A stretch of 5,840 nucleotides of DNA, taken from assembly GCA_016938795.1 (NCBI GenBank), contig JAFGTZ010000081.1, positions 1 through 5,840 of the forward strand. The letters are read 5' to 3'. Positions 1-5,763 of the stretch are shown here, piece after piece (position 1 is the first letter of the stretch; the number at the start of each line of letters is the position of its first letter). This stretch comes from Chromatiaceae bacterium (GTDB taxonomy: Bacteria > Pseudomonadota > Gammaproteobacteria > Chromatiales > Chromatiaceae). The notes beneath the pieces are model-generated. The model was not told where the DNA came from. It made no database searches and saw only the letters and a program-made list of their open reading frames with translations. The translations under genes were made by a program, and so were the position numbers.

Positions 1-10
1 AACAATCCCT

Positions 11-1315
11 ATGACCCCACGCGCGCCCTTGCTGATAGCTGGCGGACTTTGGACCCTGCTTGGCCTGGCGGCTGTCTGGTGGCCCCAGCTCAGGGAGCTG
101 TGGCGCTGGCTTGGCGTCTTGGGCCTTGGGGTGCTTGCGCTGGATGCCTGGCGGCTCTGGCGCACCCCTGATCCGACGCTGGCGCGTGAGCTGGTGCGCA
201 ATCAGGCTCAGGGCCGCTGGAGTCAGGTGCGTCTTGATGTGACCAATCGAGCGGCTCGGCGAATCTCTCTCAGTCTGCATGATCTGCATCCACTGCACAG
301 CGATACCGAGGGCCTGCCGGTTCAGCTTCGACTGAACGCCAGCGCCTCGGGCGAGCGCTGCTATCGGCTGCGTCCCCGTCGGCGTGGCGACTTTGAAATC
401 AGCGCTTGTGACTGTGCGCTCAACTCACCCTTAGGGCTCTGGCGCGCGCGCCGATGTCTCAGGGTGAGGAGCGAGCTAAGGGTGTTTCCAGATATTACTG
501 GCGCGCGCCATCAGGCATTGCTGGCTGCCCAGTCTGCGCACCCAAGGCCGGGCAGGCATCCTCTGCCCCGTCTGGGACGTGGAACCGAGTTTCACGAGAT
601 GCGCGATTATCGCGCAGGCGATGCCCTGCACCAGATCGACTGGAAGGCAACGTCACGGATGCAGCGGCTGATCTCGCGCGATTATGAAGACGAGCGCGAT
701 CAGCATCTGCTGCTACTGCTCGATTGCGGCCGTCACATGCGCCATGCCGAGGGTGAACGCGCGCATCTTGATGAGGCGCTTGAGGCGCTGCTTTTGCTCG
801 CGCGTCTAGGGTTGCGTCAGGGAGACGCCGTTGGCTTTATGACCTATGGCGGGCCGCATCGCTGGTTTGCGCCTCGTAAGGGCGAGGCAGCGCTCTGGCC
901 GCTGCTGGAGGCAATGCATGACCTCGAACCTAGCCTGGAGGCCAGCGACGCTTTGAGCGTGGCGCGCGACCTGATGCGCATCACCTCGCGGCGTGCCTTG
1001 GTGGTGGTGGTCACCAACAGTCGGGGCGAGGATCAGCCGGGTCTGGAGCAGGCCCTCGGTCTCTTGCGCCGCCGCCATCTGGTGGTGTTGGCCGATTTGC
1101 GCGAGACGCGTCTTGATGAGGCGTTCAAGGCGCCCATCCGCCAGTTTCGCGATGCGCTGCGCTTCCATGCCCTGCATCAATGGTTTGAGTCGCGTCGCGC
1201 GCAGCACGCACGACTGAGCCACCTCGGGATCGATGTGCTCGATCTGCCCCCCGCCCGCTTGCCTCTTGCCTTGATAGAGCGTTACAACCGTATCAAACGC
1301 ACAGCGGCGCTCTGA
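11..1315 (+). CDS. DUF58 / VWA-like membrane-anchored protein (MoxR-associated family)
   Basis: This 434-residue protein belongs to the DUF58 family, whose members usually sit beside a MoxR AAA+ ATPase and are thought to act with it in chaperone-like or envelope functions; no precise reaction is known. Two hydrophobic segments near residues 5-27 and 30-47 should form a membrane hairpin anchor. Next come the family's RPRRRGDF element (121-128) and SPLGLWRARR (139-148). The signature block GRGTEFHEMRDYRAGD (189-204) followed by IDWKATSR (209-216) begins the DUF58 core. A VWA-like fold follows, with strand LLLLLD (233-238) and a degenerate metal site DCGRHM (238-243) in place of DxSxS. The start lies 10 bases from the window edge and no ribosome-binding site is visible, so a longer N-terminus cannot be excluded, although the start just before the first membrane segment suits the family. 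A moxR gene would be expected just upstream, outside the window. The next gene starts 82 bp downstream on the same strand. Confidence 0.93.
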   Translation: MTPRAPLLIAGGLWTLLGLAAVWWPQLRELWRWLGVLGLGVLALDAWRLWRTPDPTLARELVRNQAQGRWSQVRLDVTNRAARRISLSLHDLHPLHSDTEGLPVQLRLNASASGERCYRLRPRRRGDFEISACDCALNSPLGLWRARRCLRVRSELRVFPDITGARHQALLAAQSAHPRPGRHPLPRLGRGTEFHEMRDYRAGDALHQIDWKATSRMQRLISRDYEDERDQHLLLLLDCGRHMRHAEGERAHLDEALEALLLLARLGLRQGDAVGFMTYGGPHRWFAPRKGEAALWPLLEAMHDLEPSLEASDALSVARDLMRITSRRALVVVVTNSRGEDQPGLEQALGLLRRRHLVVLADLRETRLDEAFKAPIRQFRDALRFHALHQWFESRRAQHARLSHLGIDVLDLPPARLPLALIERYNRIKRTAAL

Positions 1316-1361
1316 TTGAGCCTGTGAGTGCCTTGGCCTGCGCGGTTACTTCCGTGACCGC

Positions 1362-1379
1362 CTTCATCCACTTCATCCA
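1362..1379. repeat. Perfect tandem 9-mer in the 82-bp gap
   Basis: CTTCATCCA occurs twice back to back (1362-1370 and 1371-1379), just before the ribosome-binding site of the next gene. The rest of the gap (1316-1397) shows no recognisable promoter hexamers and no hairpin followed by a T-run, so the flanking genes may be co-transcribed. The repeat could be chance or slippage; no function is claimed. Confidence 0.5.
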
Positions 1380-1397
1380 GACGAGGAACGCCTTCCC

Positions 1398-2918
1398 ATG
1401 CCTATGCTGTTTGCCGTCATGGCCCTCCTGTTGAGTCCTCCGCTCTTCGCCGATATTCCAGCAACTCCGGTCATGACCCTCTATGTCTTCAACGGTCCCC
1501 TTGAGCTGCCCTATTATGAGGTCGAGAACATTGGCCCCTCCGGACCCGGGGCGCCGGCAGGCCGCCTGCCCCAGGGAACCTCGCTGATTCCCTGCCTGCC
1601 CATTCGCAATGGCAAACCAGTGACCGACGCAACTGGAACACCCTATGTCGGGTTCGAGGTGGTTGTGGACCCGCGCCAAGCCCGAGATGAGTCGGCCACG
1701 GAGCGCTTTCGAGCAGCCGTTGCCGAGCGCAAGACAGAGCGGGTAGACAATCATCATTGCCCGTCGAATGTGCGCCATGTGCTGGATGTGCGCAATCTCT
1801 ACCCACTCGAAAAGGCGCCCTTCTTTCTGCCCGCTCCCGCGTCCGATGCCAAGCCGCGCCCGGCACCAGGCGCAAGCGAACTCGACCGTCTGGTGCGCGC
1901 CTTTCACGCCTCAGGGCACTGCGATCAGGCCAATAGGCGACTGACCGAGCGTCGTGCGGCGCTGGAGCGCGCCTGGGAGGCGTTCATGCGTGAGCAGCGC
2001 GCCCGAGGCATTGATCTGACTACGGTGGCGCGCGCCAAGCATCTCGACTATGTCATGCGCACCGCCCTCTTCGAGGGGCATTTGGGGCGCGGCTGCTCGG
2101 CCTATGGCGCCTGTGAGCGCAACATTGTGGCGCTATCGATTCGCAACCGCGCCGTGGGTCAGTGTCTCGCTTATCAGGGATGCACCTTCCCGGGTGATTT
2201 TCAGGGGGTCGCCTCAAAGGTCTCGCAATACAACATCTGGGATGAGTTTCTGACCCAGATTTCGGGGCTCACCTCCTGCTATCTGCGTCCCGATCTGGCC
2301 GATGATGAACGCTTTGGTCGCTGGCAACGGATGTATGCGCAGAATGTGGGCGATGTTGAGCGTATTCTCTACGGCAGCGATGCCGATCTAGGCGCGCTTT
2401 TCCCAGGCATGAATCTCGCCGAGCTTAAGCAGATGCGTCACTACTACCATGCCCCGGCCATGGGCAAATGCTTTCCGACACATCCGCGCATGGAGTACAT
2501 CAGTGGCGCTATCGCCCGGTCCGGAGACAGCTTCGCGCTCTTGGCCAATCAGCGCATCGAGGTTGGAGAACGGCTTGGCGAGGACTATGCCTTCAAGCGC
2601 TTTCTGTTCGAGGAAGAGGCCAAGGGCGACCGCATTCGCATTGAGGATCAGTATCCTGGCTTTGTCGTCGATGGACGCAAGGTTGAGCTGCGCACGCCTC
2701 GCGACTGCGAACCCTGGGGCATTCCGCCAGGCTGCGCCGAGGGACGGGTTGGGCGCTATCGCAAGGTTCCGCCCTGGCTCAAGGCTGGGCGTCCGCTTGG
2801 CATTCGCTGCCGCATCGAGGCACATGGGGAATCCTGCAACGAACCCACAACCTGGACCACCACAGAAGTTGGCGGAACCTGCGATAAAGAGATGCGTCCA
2901 GTGGCCGCTGTGCGATAG
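1398..2918 (+). CDS. Secreted cysteine-rich protein of unknown function
   Basis: I do not recognise this 506-residue protein. Residues 1-18 form a hydrophobic signal peptide with likely cleavage after LFA (16-18), so export to the periplasm or beyond is inferred. An N-terminal part (about 19-143) with a Gly/Pro-rich stretch (46-55) is separated by a Pro/Ala-rich linker (about 145-159) from a larger C-terminal part. The protein has 14 cysteines: 66, 121, 175, 233, 239, 256, 262, 294, 358, 437, 446, 471, 480 and 495. This even number fits disulphides in an oxidising compartment. The motif CxAYxxC occurs twice (CSAYGAC 233-239, CLAYQGC 256-262), which may be a short duplication. No CXXCH haem site or catalytic motif was found. 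The ATG has GAGGA 10 bases upstream (1383-1387), and the frame closes with a stop at 1317-1319, leaving no earlier ATG/GTG/TTG start. It may share a transcript with the DUF58 gene. Its 3' end lies 8 bp before the cowN promoter element. Confidence 0.85.
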   Translation: MPMLFAVMALLLSPPLFADIPATPVMTLYVFNGPLELPYYEVENIGPSGPGAPAGRLPQGTSLIPCLPIRNGKPVTDATGTPYVGFEVVVDPRQARDESATERFRAAVAERKTERVDNHHCPSNVRHVLDVRNLYPLEKAPFFLPAPASDAKPRPAPGASELDRLVRAFHASGHCDQANRRLTERRAALERAWEAFMREQRARGIDLTTVARAKHLDYVMRTALFEGHLGRGCSAYGACERNIVALSIRNRAVGQCLAYQGCTFPGDFQGVASKVSQYNIWDEFLTQISGLTSCYLRPDLADDERFGRWQRMYAQNVGDVERILYGSDADLGALFPGMNLAELKQMRHYYHAPAMGKCFPTHPRMEYISGAIARSGDSFALLANQRIEVGERLGEDYAFKRFLFEEEAKGDRIRIEDQYPGFVVDGRKVELRTPRDCEPWGIPPGCAEGRVGRYRKVPPWLKAGRPLGIRCRIEAHGESCNEPTTWTTTEVGGTCDKEMRPVAAVR

Positions 2919-2926
2919 CCAGGTTC

Positions 2927-2942
2927 TGGCGTGAATCATGCT
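2927..2942 (+). promoter_or_regulatory. Sigma-54 (-24/-12) promoter of cowN
   Basis: TGGCGTGAATCATGCT matches the RpoN consensus TGGCAC-N5-TTGCW closely. It has the invariant GG at 2928-2929 and GC at 2940-2941, in exact 12-base register. Transcription would start near 2953, giving a leader of about 37 bases before the cowN ATG. The element sits in the only non-coding gap before cowN. Sigma-54 promoters need an enhancer-binding activator, expected here to be NifA. I found no perfect TGT-N10-ACA site between 2700 and 2926, so the activator site is unlocated. Confidence 0.8.
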
Positions 2943-2989
2943 TTCACTGAGTGGATTACTTAGCACAGACTCAGCGGAGGTTTTGATTC

Positions 2990-3274
2990 ATGCTTCAGAC
3001 CAGCGTCAAACTTGATCGCTATCTCAGTTTCGCGGGGCTCGACTGTGACGAGCGCGCCAGCCAGCTTCTCAACCGGGTGCGCCAACACCTTGCCGGTAAG
3101 GAGTCGCATTGGCGCGATTTTTTCGAGGCACGTCTGAGCGAGGCCGTGCGTCGCGGCGAGGATGACCTCTATCTTGTGGGAAGTCAGGTCAATGTCTTGC
3201 GCGACTTTTTTGCCGAATATCACGATGAGGATGGCATCGAGTTGCTCGAAGCGCTTGAAGAGGAGTGTTGCTAA
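2990..3274 (+). CDS. cowN: CowN, nitrogenase protection from carbon monoxide
   Basis: This 94-residue acidic protein matches the CowN family in length and signatures: DRYLSFAGLDCD near the N-terminus (9-20, Cys19), a central LYLVGSQVNVLRDFF (60-74), and the characteristic acidic tail ending EEECC (90-94). CowN is a small cytoplasmic protein that sustains nitrogen-dependent growth when carbon monoxide is present, by relieving inhibition of molybdenum nitrogenase. The ATG has a strong GGAGG (2976-2980) 9 bases upstream. A sigma-54 promoter element lies at 2927-2942, in line with nif-type control; in Rhodobacter capsulatus cowN is known to depend on NifA and the CO sensor CooA. No CooA-like palindrome was recognised here. 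No nif genes are in the window, and the gene is followed by 301 bp of spacer and a convergent lipB. The family call is from recalled sequence signatures, not from a search. Confidence 0.92.
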   Translation: MLQTSVKLDRYLSFAGLDCDERASQLLNRVRQHLAGKESHWRDFFEARLSEAVRRGEDDLYLVGSQVNVLRDFFAEYHDEDGIELLEALEEECC

Positions 3275-3575
3275 GAAAACAGGCGGCCTTGTTGTAAAGA
3301 ACACAAGATCAGCGGACTATGCTCATTGCAGATCAGTTTTTCGGTTTTCCTCATACGCTCCGGGCTAGGTGATGGCCACGGGAGACGGACGTGAATCCCT
3401 CCCTGGAGGTTTGACAGCGTCATCCCTGCCGCTGACACCCTGCGTCCATCCCCCAGCCCTCACCGAAAAATCCATCTGTGATTGGTATAAGTCTGAAATG
3501 ATCGACACGCCTCACGGCCTCAGGTCAAGGCACGCCTGCCCATGCGGCATGGCGCGTCTTGGTCGGTGCGCGCGA
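3275..3575. other. Non-coding spacer between convergent cowN and lipB
   Basis: These 301 bp hold no gene I can support. Just after cowN, CTTGT (3288-3292) and ACAAG (3303-3307) could form only a 5-bp stem with no T-run, so it is not a convincing terminator. AGATCAG is repeated at 3306-3312 and 3330-3336. TTTTTCGGT (3337-3345) and ACCGAAAAA (3462-3470) are perfect 9-bp inverted copies flanking a double hairpin (3398-3437). GATTGGTATAA lies at 3480-3490. The T-rich run at 3337-3348 has no strong stem in front of it on the plus strand. How cowN and lipB transcripts end is not evident. Confidence 0.7.
3398..3437. repeat. Double-hairpin intergenic repeat candidate
   Basis: Two adjacent stem-loops share a TCCCTG loop or stem edge. 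The first is CCTCC/GGAGG (3398-3402 with 3405-3409), a perfect 5-bp stem around CT. The second pairs TGACAGCGTC (3412-3421) with GCCGCTGACA (3428-3437): 8 of 10 positions pair, around an ATCCCT loop (3422-3427). The preceding GGACGTGAATCC (3387-3398) and following ACACC (3435-3439) complete a pattern that, from memory, recurs in intergenic regions of many gammaproteobacteria: GACGTGAAT, hairpin, about GGCTCG, second hairpin with a CATCC(C/A)TG loop, ACACC. Arms vary while loops are conserved, as in REP/BIME-like elements. Only one copy is in this window, so its repeat status rests on recall. An RNA-level role such as transcript-end protection of convergent genes is possible but not shown. Confidence 0.6.
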
Positions 3576-4244
3576 TCAGGGCGACCAGCAGGGCGTACGC
3601 TTGAGATGCCGGCACAGCATTTCAACCAGCCGCTCTCCAGCCTCTCGCATCTCGACACCCGGTCTGAAATCGGAGACCTGTGTCATCTTCAGGCCCGCGT
3701 AGCCGCAAGGATTGATACGCTGAAAAGGCTCCAGATCCATGTCCAGGTTAAGCGCCAAGCCGTGATAGCTGTACGCATTACGAATGCGTAGGCCGAGCGA
3801 GGCGATTTTAAAGTCGCCCACGTAGATGCCAGGCGCATTGGGGCGGCGCTCGCCCAGAATCTCGTAGCTCGCCAGCAGATCAATCACGGCCTGTTCGAGC
3901 AGCGTCACCAGCGAGCGCACACCGAGCCCCGCCCGGTGCAGATCCAGCATCAGATAGGCGACCAATTGTCCTGGGCCGTGATAGGTGACCTGCCCGCCAC
4001 GATCAACCTTGATGACGGGAATCTCGCCAGGCGCCAGCAGATGCTCTTCGCGCCCGGCCTGCCCGAGCGTGAAAACCGGCGGATGTTCCAGCAGCCAGAG
4101 TTCATCGGCAAGCGCCTTGCCGCGTCGCTCATCGGTGAAGCGGCGCATCGCCTCAAGGGTCGCCACATAATCGCTCAGGCCGGGCAGCGCGCGAATCAGC
4201 AGGGAGGCGGGAGACGCGATATCCAGATCGACAGGAGCACTCAC
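3576..4244 (-). CDS. lipB: Octanoyl-[acyl-carrier-protein]:protein N-octanoyltransferase LipB
   Basis: LipB moves octanoate from acyl carrier protein to a lysine of lipoyl domains (such as the E2 subunits of 2-oxoacid dehydrogenases) in the cytoplasm, the first step of endogenous lipoate synthesis; LipA then inserts sulfur. With the GTG start at 4244 the protein is 222 residues, close to the roughly 213 of E. coli LipB. It shows the hallmark [12 protein letters not shown] (82-93), the [10 protein letters not shown] block with catalytic Lys146 (144-153), SYHGLALN (159-166) and [14 protein letters not shown] with catalytic Cys180 (177-190). The frame is open upstream to 4343, but those 33 residues lack LipB resemblance and overlap the DUF493 gene. 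The GTG shares GTGA with the stop of that gene, which supports this start and suggests translational coupling, since no clear ribosome-binding site precedes it. The C-terminus ends in a short [10 protein letters not shown] tail. No lipA follows within the window. Confidence 0.95.
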   Translation of the reverse strand: MSAPVDLDIASPASLLIRALPGLSDYVATLEAMRRFTDERRGKALADELWLLEHPPVFTLGQAGREEHLLAPGEIPVIKVDRGGQVTYHGPGQLVAYLMLDLHRAGLGVRSLVTLLEQAVIDLLASYEILGERRPNAPGIYVGDFKIASLGLRIRNAYSYHGLALNLDMDLEPFQRINPCGYAGLKMTQVSDFRPGVEMREAGERLVEMLCRHLKRTPCWSP

Positions 4245-4507
4245 AGCGCCCAGACCACACGCTCGTGCGCACTGAGGTCGCGATAGATGGCATCGAGCTG
4301 CGACTTGTCGCGTGCCTCGATGATGAGTGTCACCGCGAGCCACTTGCCGCCGTGACTGGGTCGGGTTGTCACAACTGCCGGGTCAAGATCGGGGGCGTGG
4401 CGCGAGATGATCTCCACCACCAGGGCGGCGAAATCATCCTCAGCGCGCCCCATGACCTTGATGGGAAAGCGGCAGGGAAAATCGAAAAGCGTTTCAGATG
4501 TATCCAT
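4241..4507 (-). CDS. ybeD: DUF493 family protein (YbeD-like, ACT-like fold)
   Basis: This 88-residue protein aligns with E. coli YbeD (about 87 residues) along its whole length: [11 protein letters not shown] near the start (10-20), RHAPDLDP (36-43), a SHGGKW loop (51-56), then [18 protein letters not shown] (61-78) and a C-terminus in VVWAL. YbeD has a beta-alpha-beta-beta-alpha-beta fold resembling ACT regulatory domains; its biochemical role is not established, but it is commonly encoded between dacA and lipB, as here, and a link to lipoate metabolism is often suggested. I chose the ATG at 4507 because it matches the YbeD N-terminus. A GTG at 4531 would add 8 residues but lies on the edge of a hairpin (4531-4551). 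Neither start has a clear ribosome-binding site. The stop overlaps the lipB start by 4 bp, and dacA ends 45 bp upstream, so all three genes probably form one operon. Confidence 0.92.
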   Translation of the reverse strand: MDTSETLFDFPCRFPIKVMGRAEDDFAALVVEIISRHAPDLDPAVVTTRPSHGGKWLAVTLIIEARDKSQLDAIYRDLSAHERVVWAL

Positions 4508-4530
4508 AGAGCTGATCAAGGGGTTGCACA

Positions 4531-4551
4531 CTGGGCTTGGTCGTCGCCCAG
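4531..4551 (-). other. Intercistronic hairpin between dacA and the DUF493 gene
   Basis: CTGGGC (4531-4536) and GCCCAG (4546-4551) form a perfect 6-bp inverted repeat around a 9-base loop, starting one base after the dacA stop codon in the transcript. No U-run follows it on the minus strand, so it is not a standard intrinsic terminator. It could stabilise or process the dacA message end and lower expression of the two downstream genes; that is inference. Confidence 0.5.
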
Positions 4552-4552
4552 A

Positions 4553-5689
4553 TTAGAAAAGCCGCAAGATGCTGTCCTTTGCCTGGCGCAGCAATCCGCC
4601 TTCCGGCACCGTGACTAGCGCCACCAGGGGAACCCGCGTCAATTCCTGTTTGCCGAAATCAATCACCAGGTCGCCGATACGGGTGCCGCGCTCAATCGGT
4701 GCGCGCAGCTCTACCGCCTTTTCCAGGCGCGCGCTCAGCTGAGCATAGGAGCCGCGTGGAATGGTGACGTAGACATCCGTTGCCGGCCCCACGGGTAGCG
4801 CCTCCTGCTCTCCGAACCAGAGCCGCAGATTCTGCACGACCTCGGCGGCGGGATAGAGGCGGTGGCTTTCATAAAAGCGGAAGCCATGATTGAGCAGCGC
4901 CAGGCTGGCCTCGGCGCGCGCATTGGGCGAGGGTGAGCCCATGACCACCGAGACCAGCCGCATCTCATCGCGCTTGGCCGATCCAACCAGACAGTAACCG
5001 GCCGCCTGGGTATAACCGGTTTTAACGCCATCCGCTGATTCGTCGCGTCGCAGCAGCGGGTTGCGATTGGGCTGGGTGATGTTGTTATAGGTGAATTCGC
5101 GGGTGCTGTACCAGCTGTAATACTGCGGAAATTCATCAATCACCGCCATGGCAACCCGGGCGATGTCGCGTGCCGTGGTGTACAGCTCAGGGTCGGGCAG
5201 GCCGTTCGGATTGGTGAAGTGACTGTTGGTCATGCCAAGGCGACGAGCATGATCATTCATGAGGTTGGCGAAGGCATCGACACTGCCGGCCACATACTCG
5301 GCGAGCGCAACGCTGGCGTCATTGCCGGACTGGATGATCATGCCCTTGAGCAGATTCTCCACGCTGACCTGCGTGCCCACCTCGATGAACATGCGCGATC
5401 CGCCGGTGCGCCAGGCCTTTTCGCTCACCGTGACCCGGTCGTCGAGATGAATCTTACCAGCGGCCAGCTCGCGAAAGACCACATAGGCGGTCATGATCTT
5501 GGTCAGACTGGCGGGCTCCAAAGGCGCATCCGCGTTCGATTCGGCAAGCACCTGTCGGGTGTTGAAATCAATGAGCAAATAGCCCTTGGCATTGAGTTCG
5601 GGCGGTGCCGGAATCGGCGCCTGGGCAGCCGCAAACGACGGCAGCACAAGCGCGAGAACGAAGAGCAAAGGCGTGAGTGGTAACTTCAT
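4553..5689 (-). CDS. dacA: D-alanyl-D-alanine carboxypeptidase (PBP5/DacA family)
   Basis: This is a low-molecular-mass penicillin-binding protein of 378 residues that removes the terminal D-Ala from peptidoglycan pentapeptides in the periplasm, limiting cross-linking and helping keep cell shape. Residues 1 to about 22-24 form a signal peptide (hydrophobic run, then SFAAAQA). The three active-site motifs are intact and in order: S61-L-T-K64 with nucleophile Ser61, S121-G-N123, and K223-T-G225. The peptidase S11 domain runs from about 28 to 260. A beta-rich C-terminal PBP5 domain (about 282-360) follows, then a short amphipathic tail GGLLRQAKDSILRLF (364-378) that in this family anchors the protein to the outer face of the inner membrane. 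The length is slightly below that of E. coli PBP5. The ATG at 5689 directly precedes the MKLPLTPLL signal start; a weak GGA lies 6 bases upstream. It is the first gene of the likely dacA-ybeD-lipB operon. The specific paralogue (DacA versus DacC) cannot be told by eye. Confidence 0.96.
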   Translation of the reverse strand: MKLPLTPLLFVLALVLPSFAAAQAPIPAPPELNAKGYLLIDFNTRQVLAESNADAPLEPASLTKIMTAYVVFRELAAGKIHLDDRVTVSEKAWRTGGSRMFIEVGTQVSVENLLKGMIIQSGNDASVALAEYVAGSVDAFANLMNDHARRLGMTNSHFTNPNGLPDPELYTTARDIARVAMAVIDEFPQYYSWYSTREFTYNNITQPNRNPLLRRDESADGVKTGYTQAAGYCLVGSAKRDEMRLVSVVMGSPSPNARAEASLALLNHGFRFYESHRLYPAAEVVQNLRLWFGEQEALPVGPATDVYVTIPRGSYAQLSARLEKAVELRAPIERGTRIGDLVIDFGKQELTRVPLVALVTVPEGGLLRQAKDSILRLF

Positions 5690-5716
5690 GGCAGGTCCGT
5701 GCGGTGATCGGCTAAT

Positions 5717-5732
5717 GGGCGAGGCGTCGCCC
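5717..5732 (-). other. Perfect 6-bp dyad in the dacA leader
   Basis: GGGCGA (5717-5722) and TCGCCC (5727-5732) are perfect inverted copies around GGCG. The dyad lies just downstream of the putative -10 and spans the predicted transcription start (near 5727). It could be an operator or a leader hairpin, or a chance GC-rich palindrome. Confidence 0.35.
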
Positions 5733-5733
5733 T

Positions 5734-5763
5734 ATTCTATCGCCATCGCCCAGCGGAGTTCAG
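5734..5763 (-). promoter_or_regulatory. Candidate sigma-70 promoter for dacA-ybeD-lipB
   Basis: On the minus strand TAGAAT (5734-5739) matches the -10 consensus at 5 of 6 positions. The best -35 in range is CTGAAC (5758-5763) at an 18-base spacing, matching TTGACA at only 3 of 6. The leader to the dacA ATG would be about 38 bases. It is the only promoter-like sequence seen in the 151 bp upstream of dacA. Confidence 0.4.

Noticed and set aside
441..510. Two 12-bp GC palindromes (GGCGCGCGCGCC at 441-452, TGGCGCGCGCCA at 499-510)
   Set aside because: Both lie within the DUF58 coding frame and are readily explained by Arg/Ala codons in GC-rich DNA.
1293..1907. Long antisense open frame (204 codons) over the start of the secreted-protein gene
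   Set aside because: It lies opposite a gene with a signal peptide and ribosome-binding site, and its translation shows no coherent domain. Long antisense frames are expected in GC-rich coding DNA.
2388..2966. Antisense open frame (192 codons) over the end of the secreted-protein gene
   Set aside because: It would run through the cowN promoter region and shows no recognisable family; it is a shadow of the plus-strand gene.
2960..3304. Antisense open frame (114 codons) opposite cowN
   Set aside because: CowN on the plus strand is clearly recognised, with its own promoter and ribosome-binding site; the antisense product has no supporting signal.
3288..3307. Stem-loop just after cowN as an intrinsic terminator
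   Set aside because: The stem is only 5 bp (CTTGT/ACAAG) with a long loop and no following T-run.
3358..3440. Riboswitch (for example molybdenum-cofactor type) in the spacer
   Set aside because: The hairpin layout does not match a riboswitch consensus I can reconstruct, and no gene follows in the right orientation to be controlled.
3369..3791. Plus-strand open frame (140 codons) covering the spacer and the lipB 3' end
   Set aside because: It is built partly from the hairpin repeat and partly from antisense lipB, and it has no domain or good ribosome-binding site.
4245..4343. 33-residue N-terminal extension of LipB from the upstream ATG at 4343
   Set aside because: It overlaps the DUF493 gene, does not resemble LipB, and would lengthen the protein beyond the family norm; the GTG at 4244 fits better.
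4265..4618. Plus-strand open frame opposite the DUF493 gene and dacA end
   Set aside because: The minus-strand genes are recognised families; this is a shadow frame.
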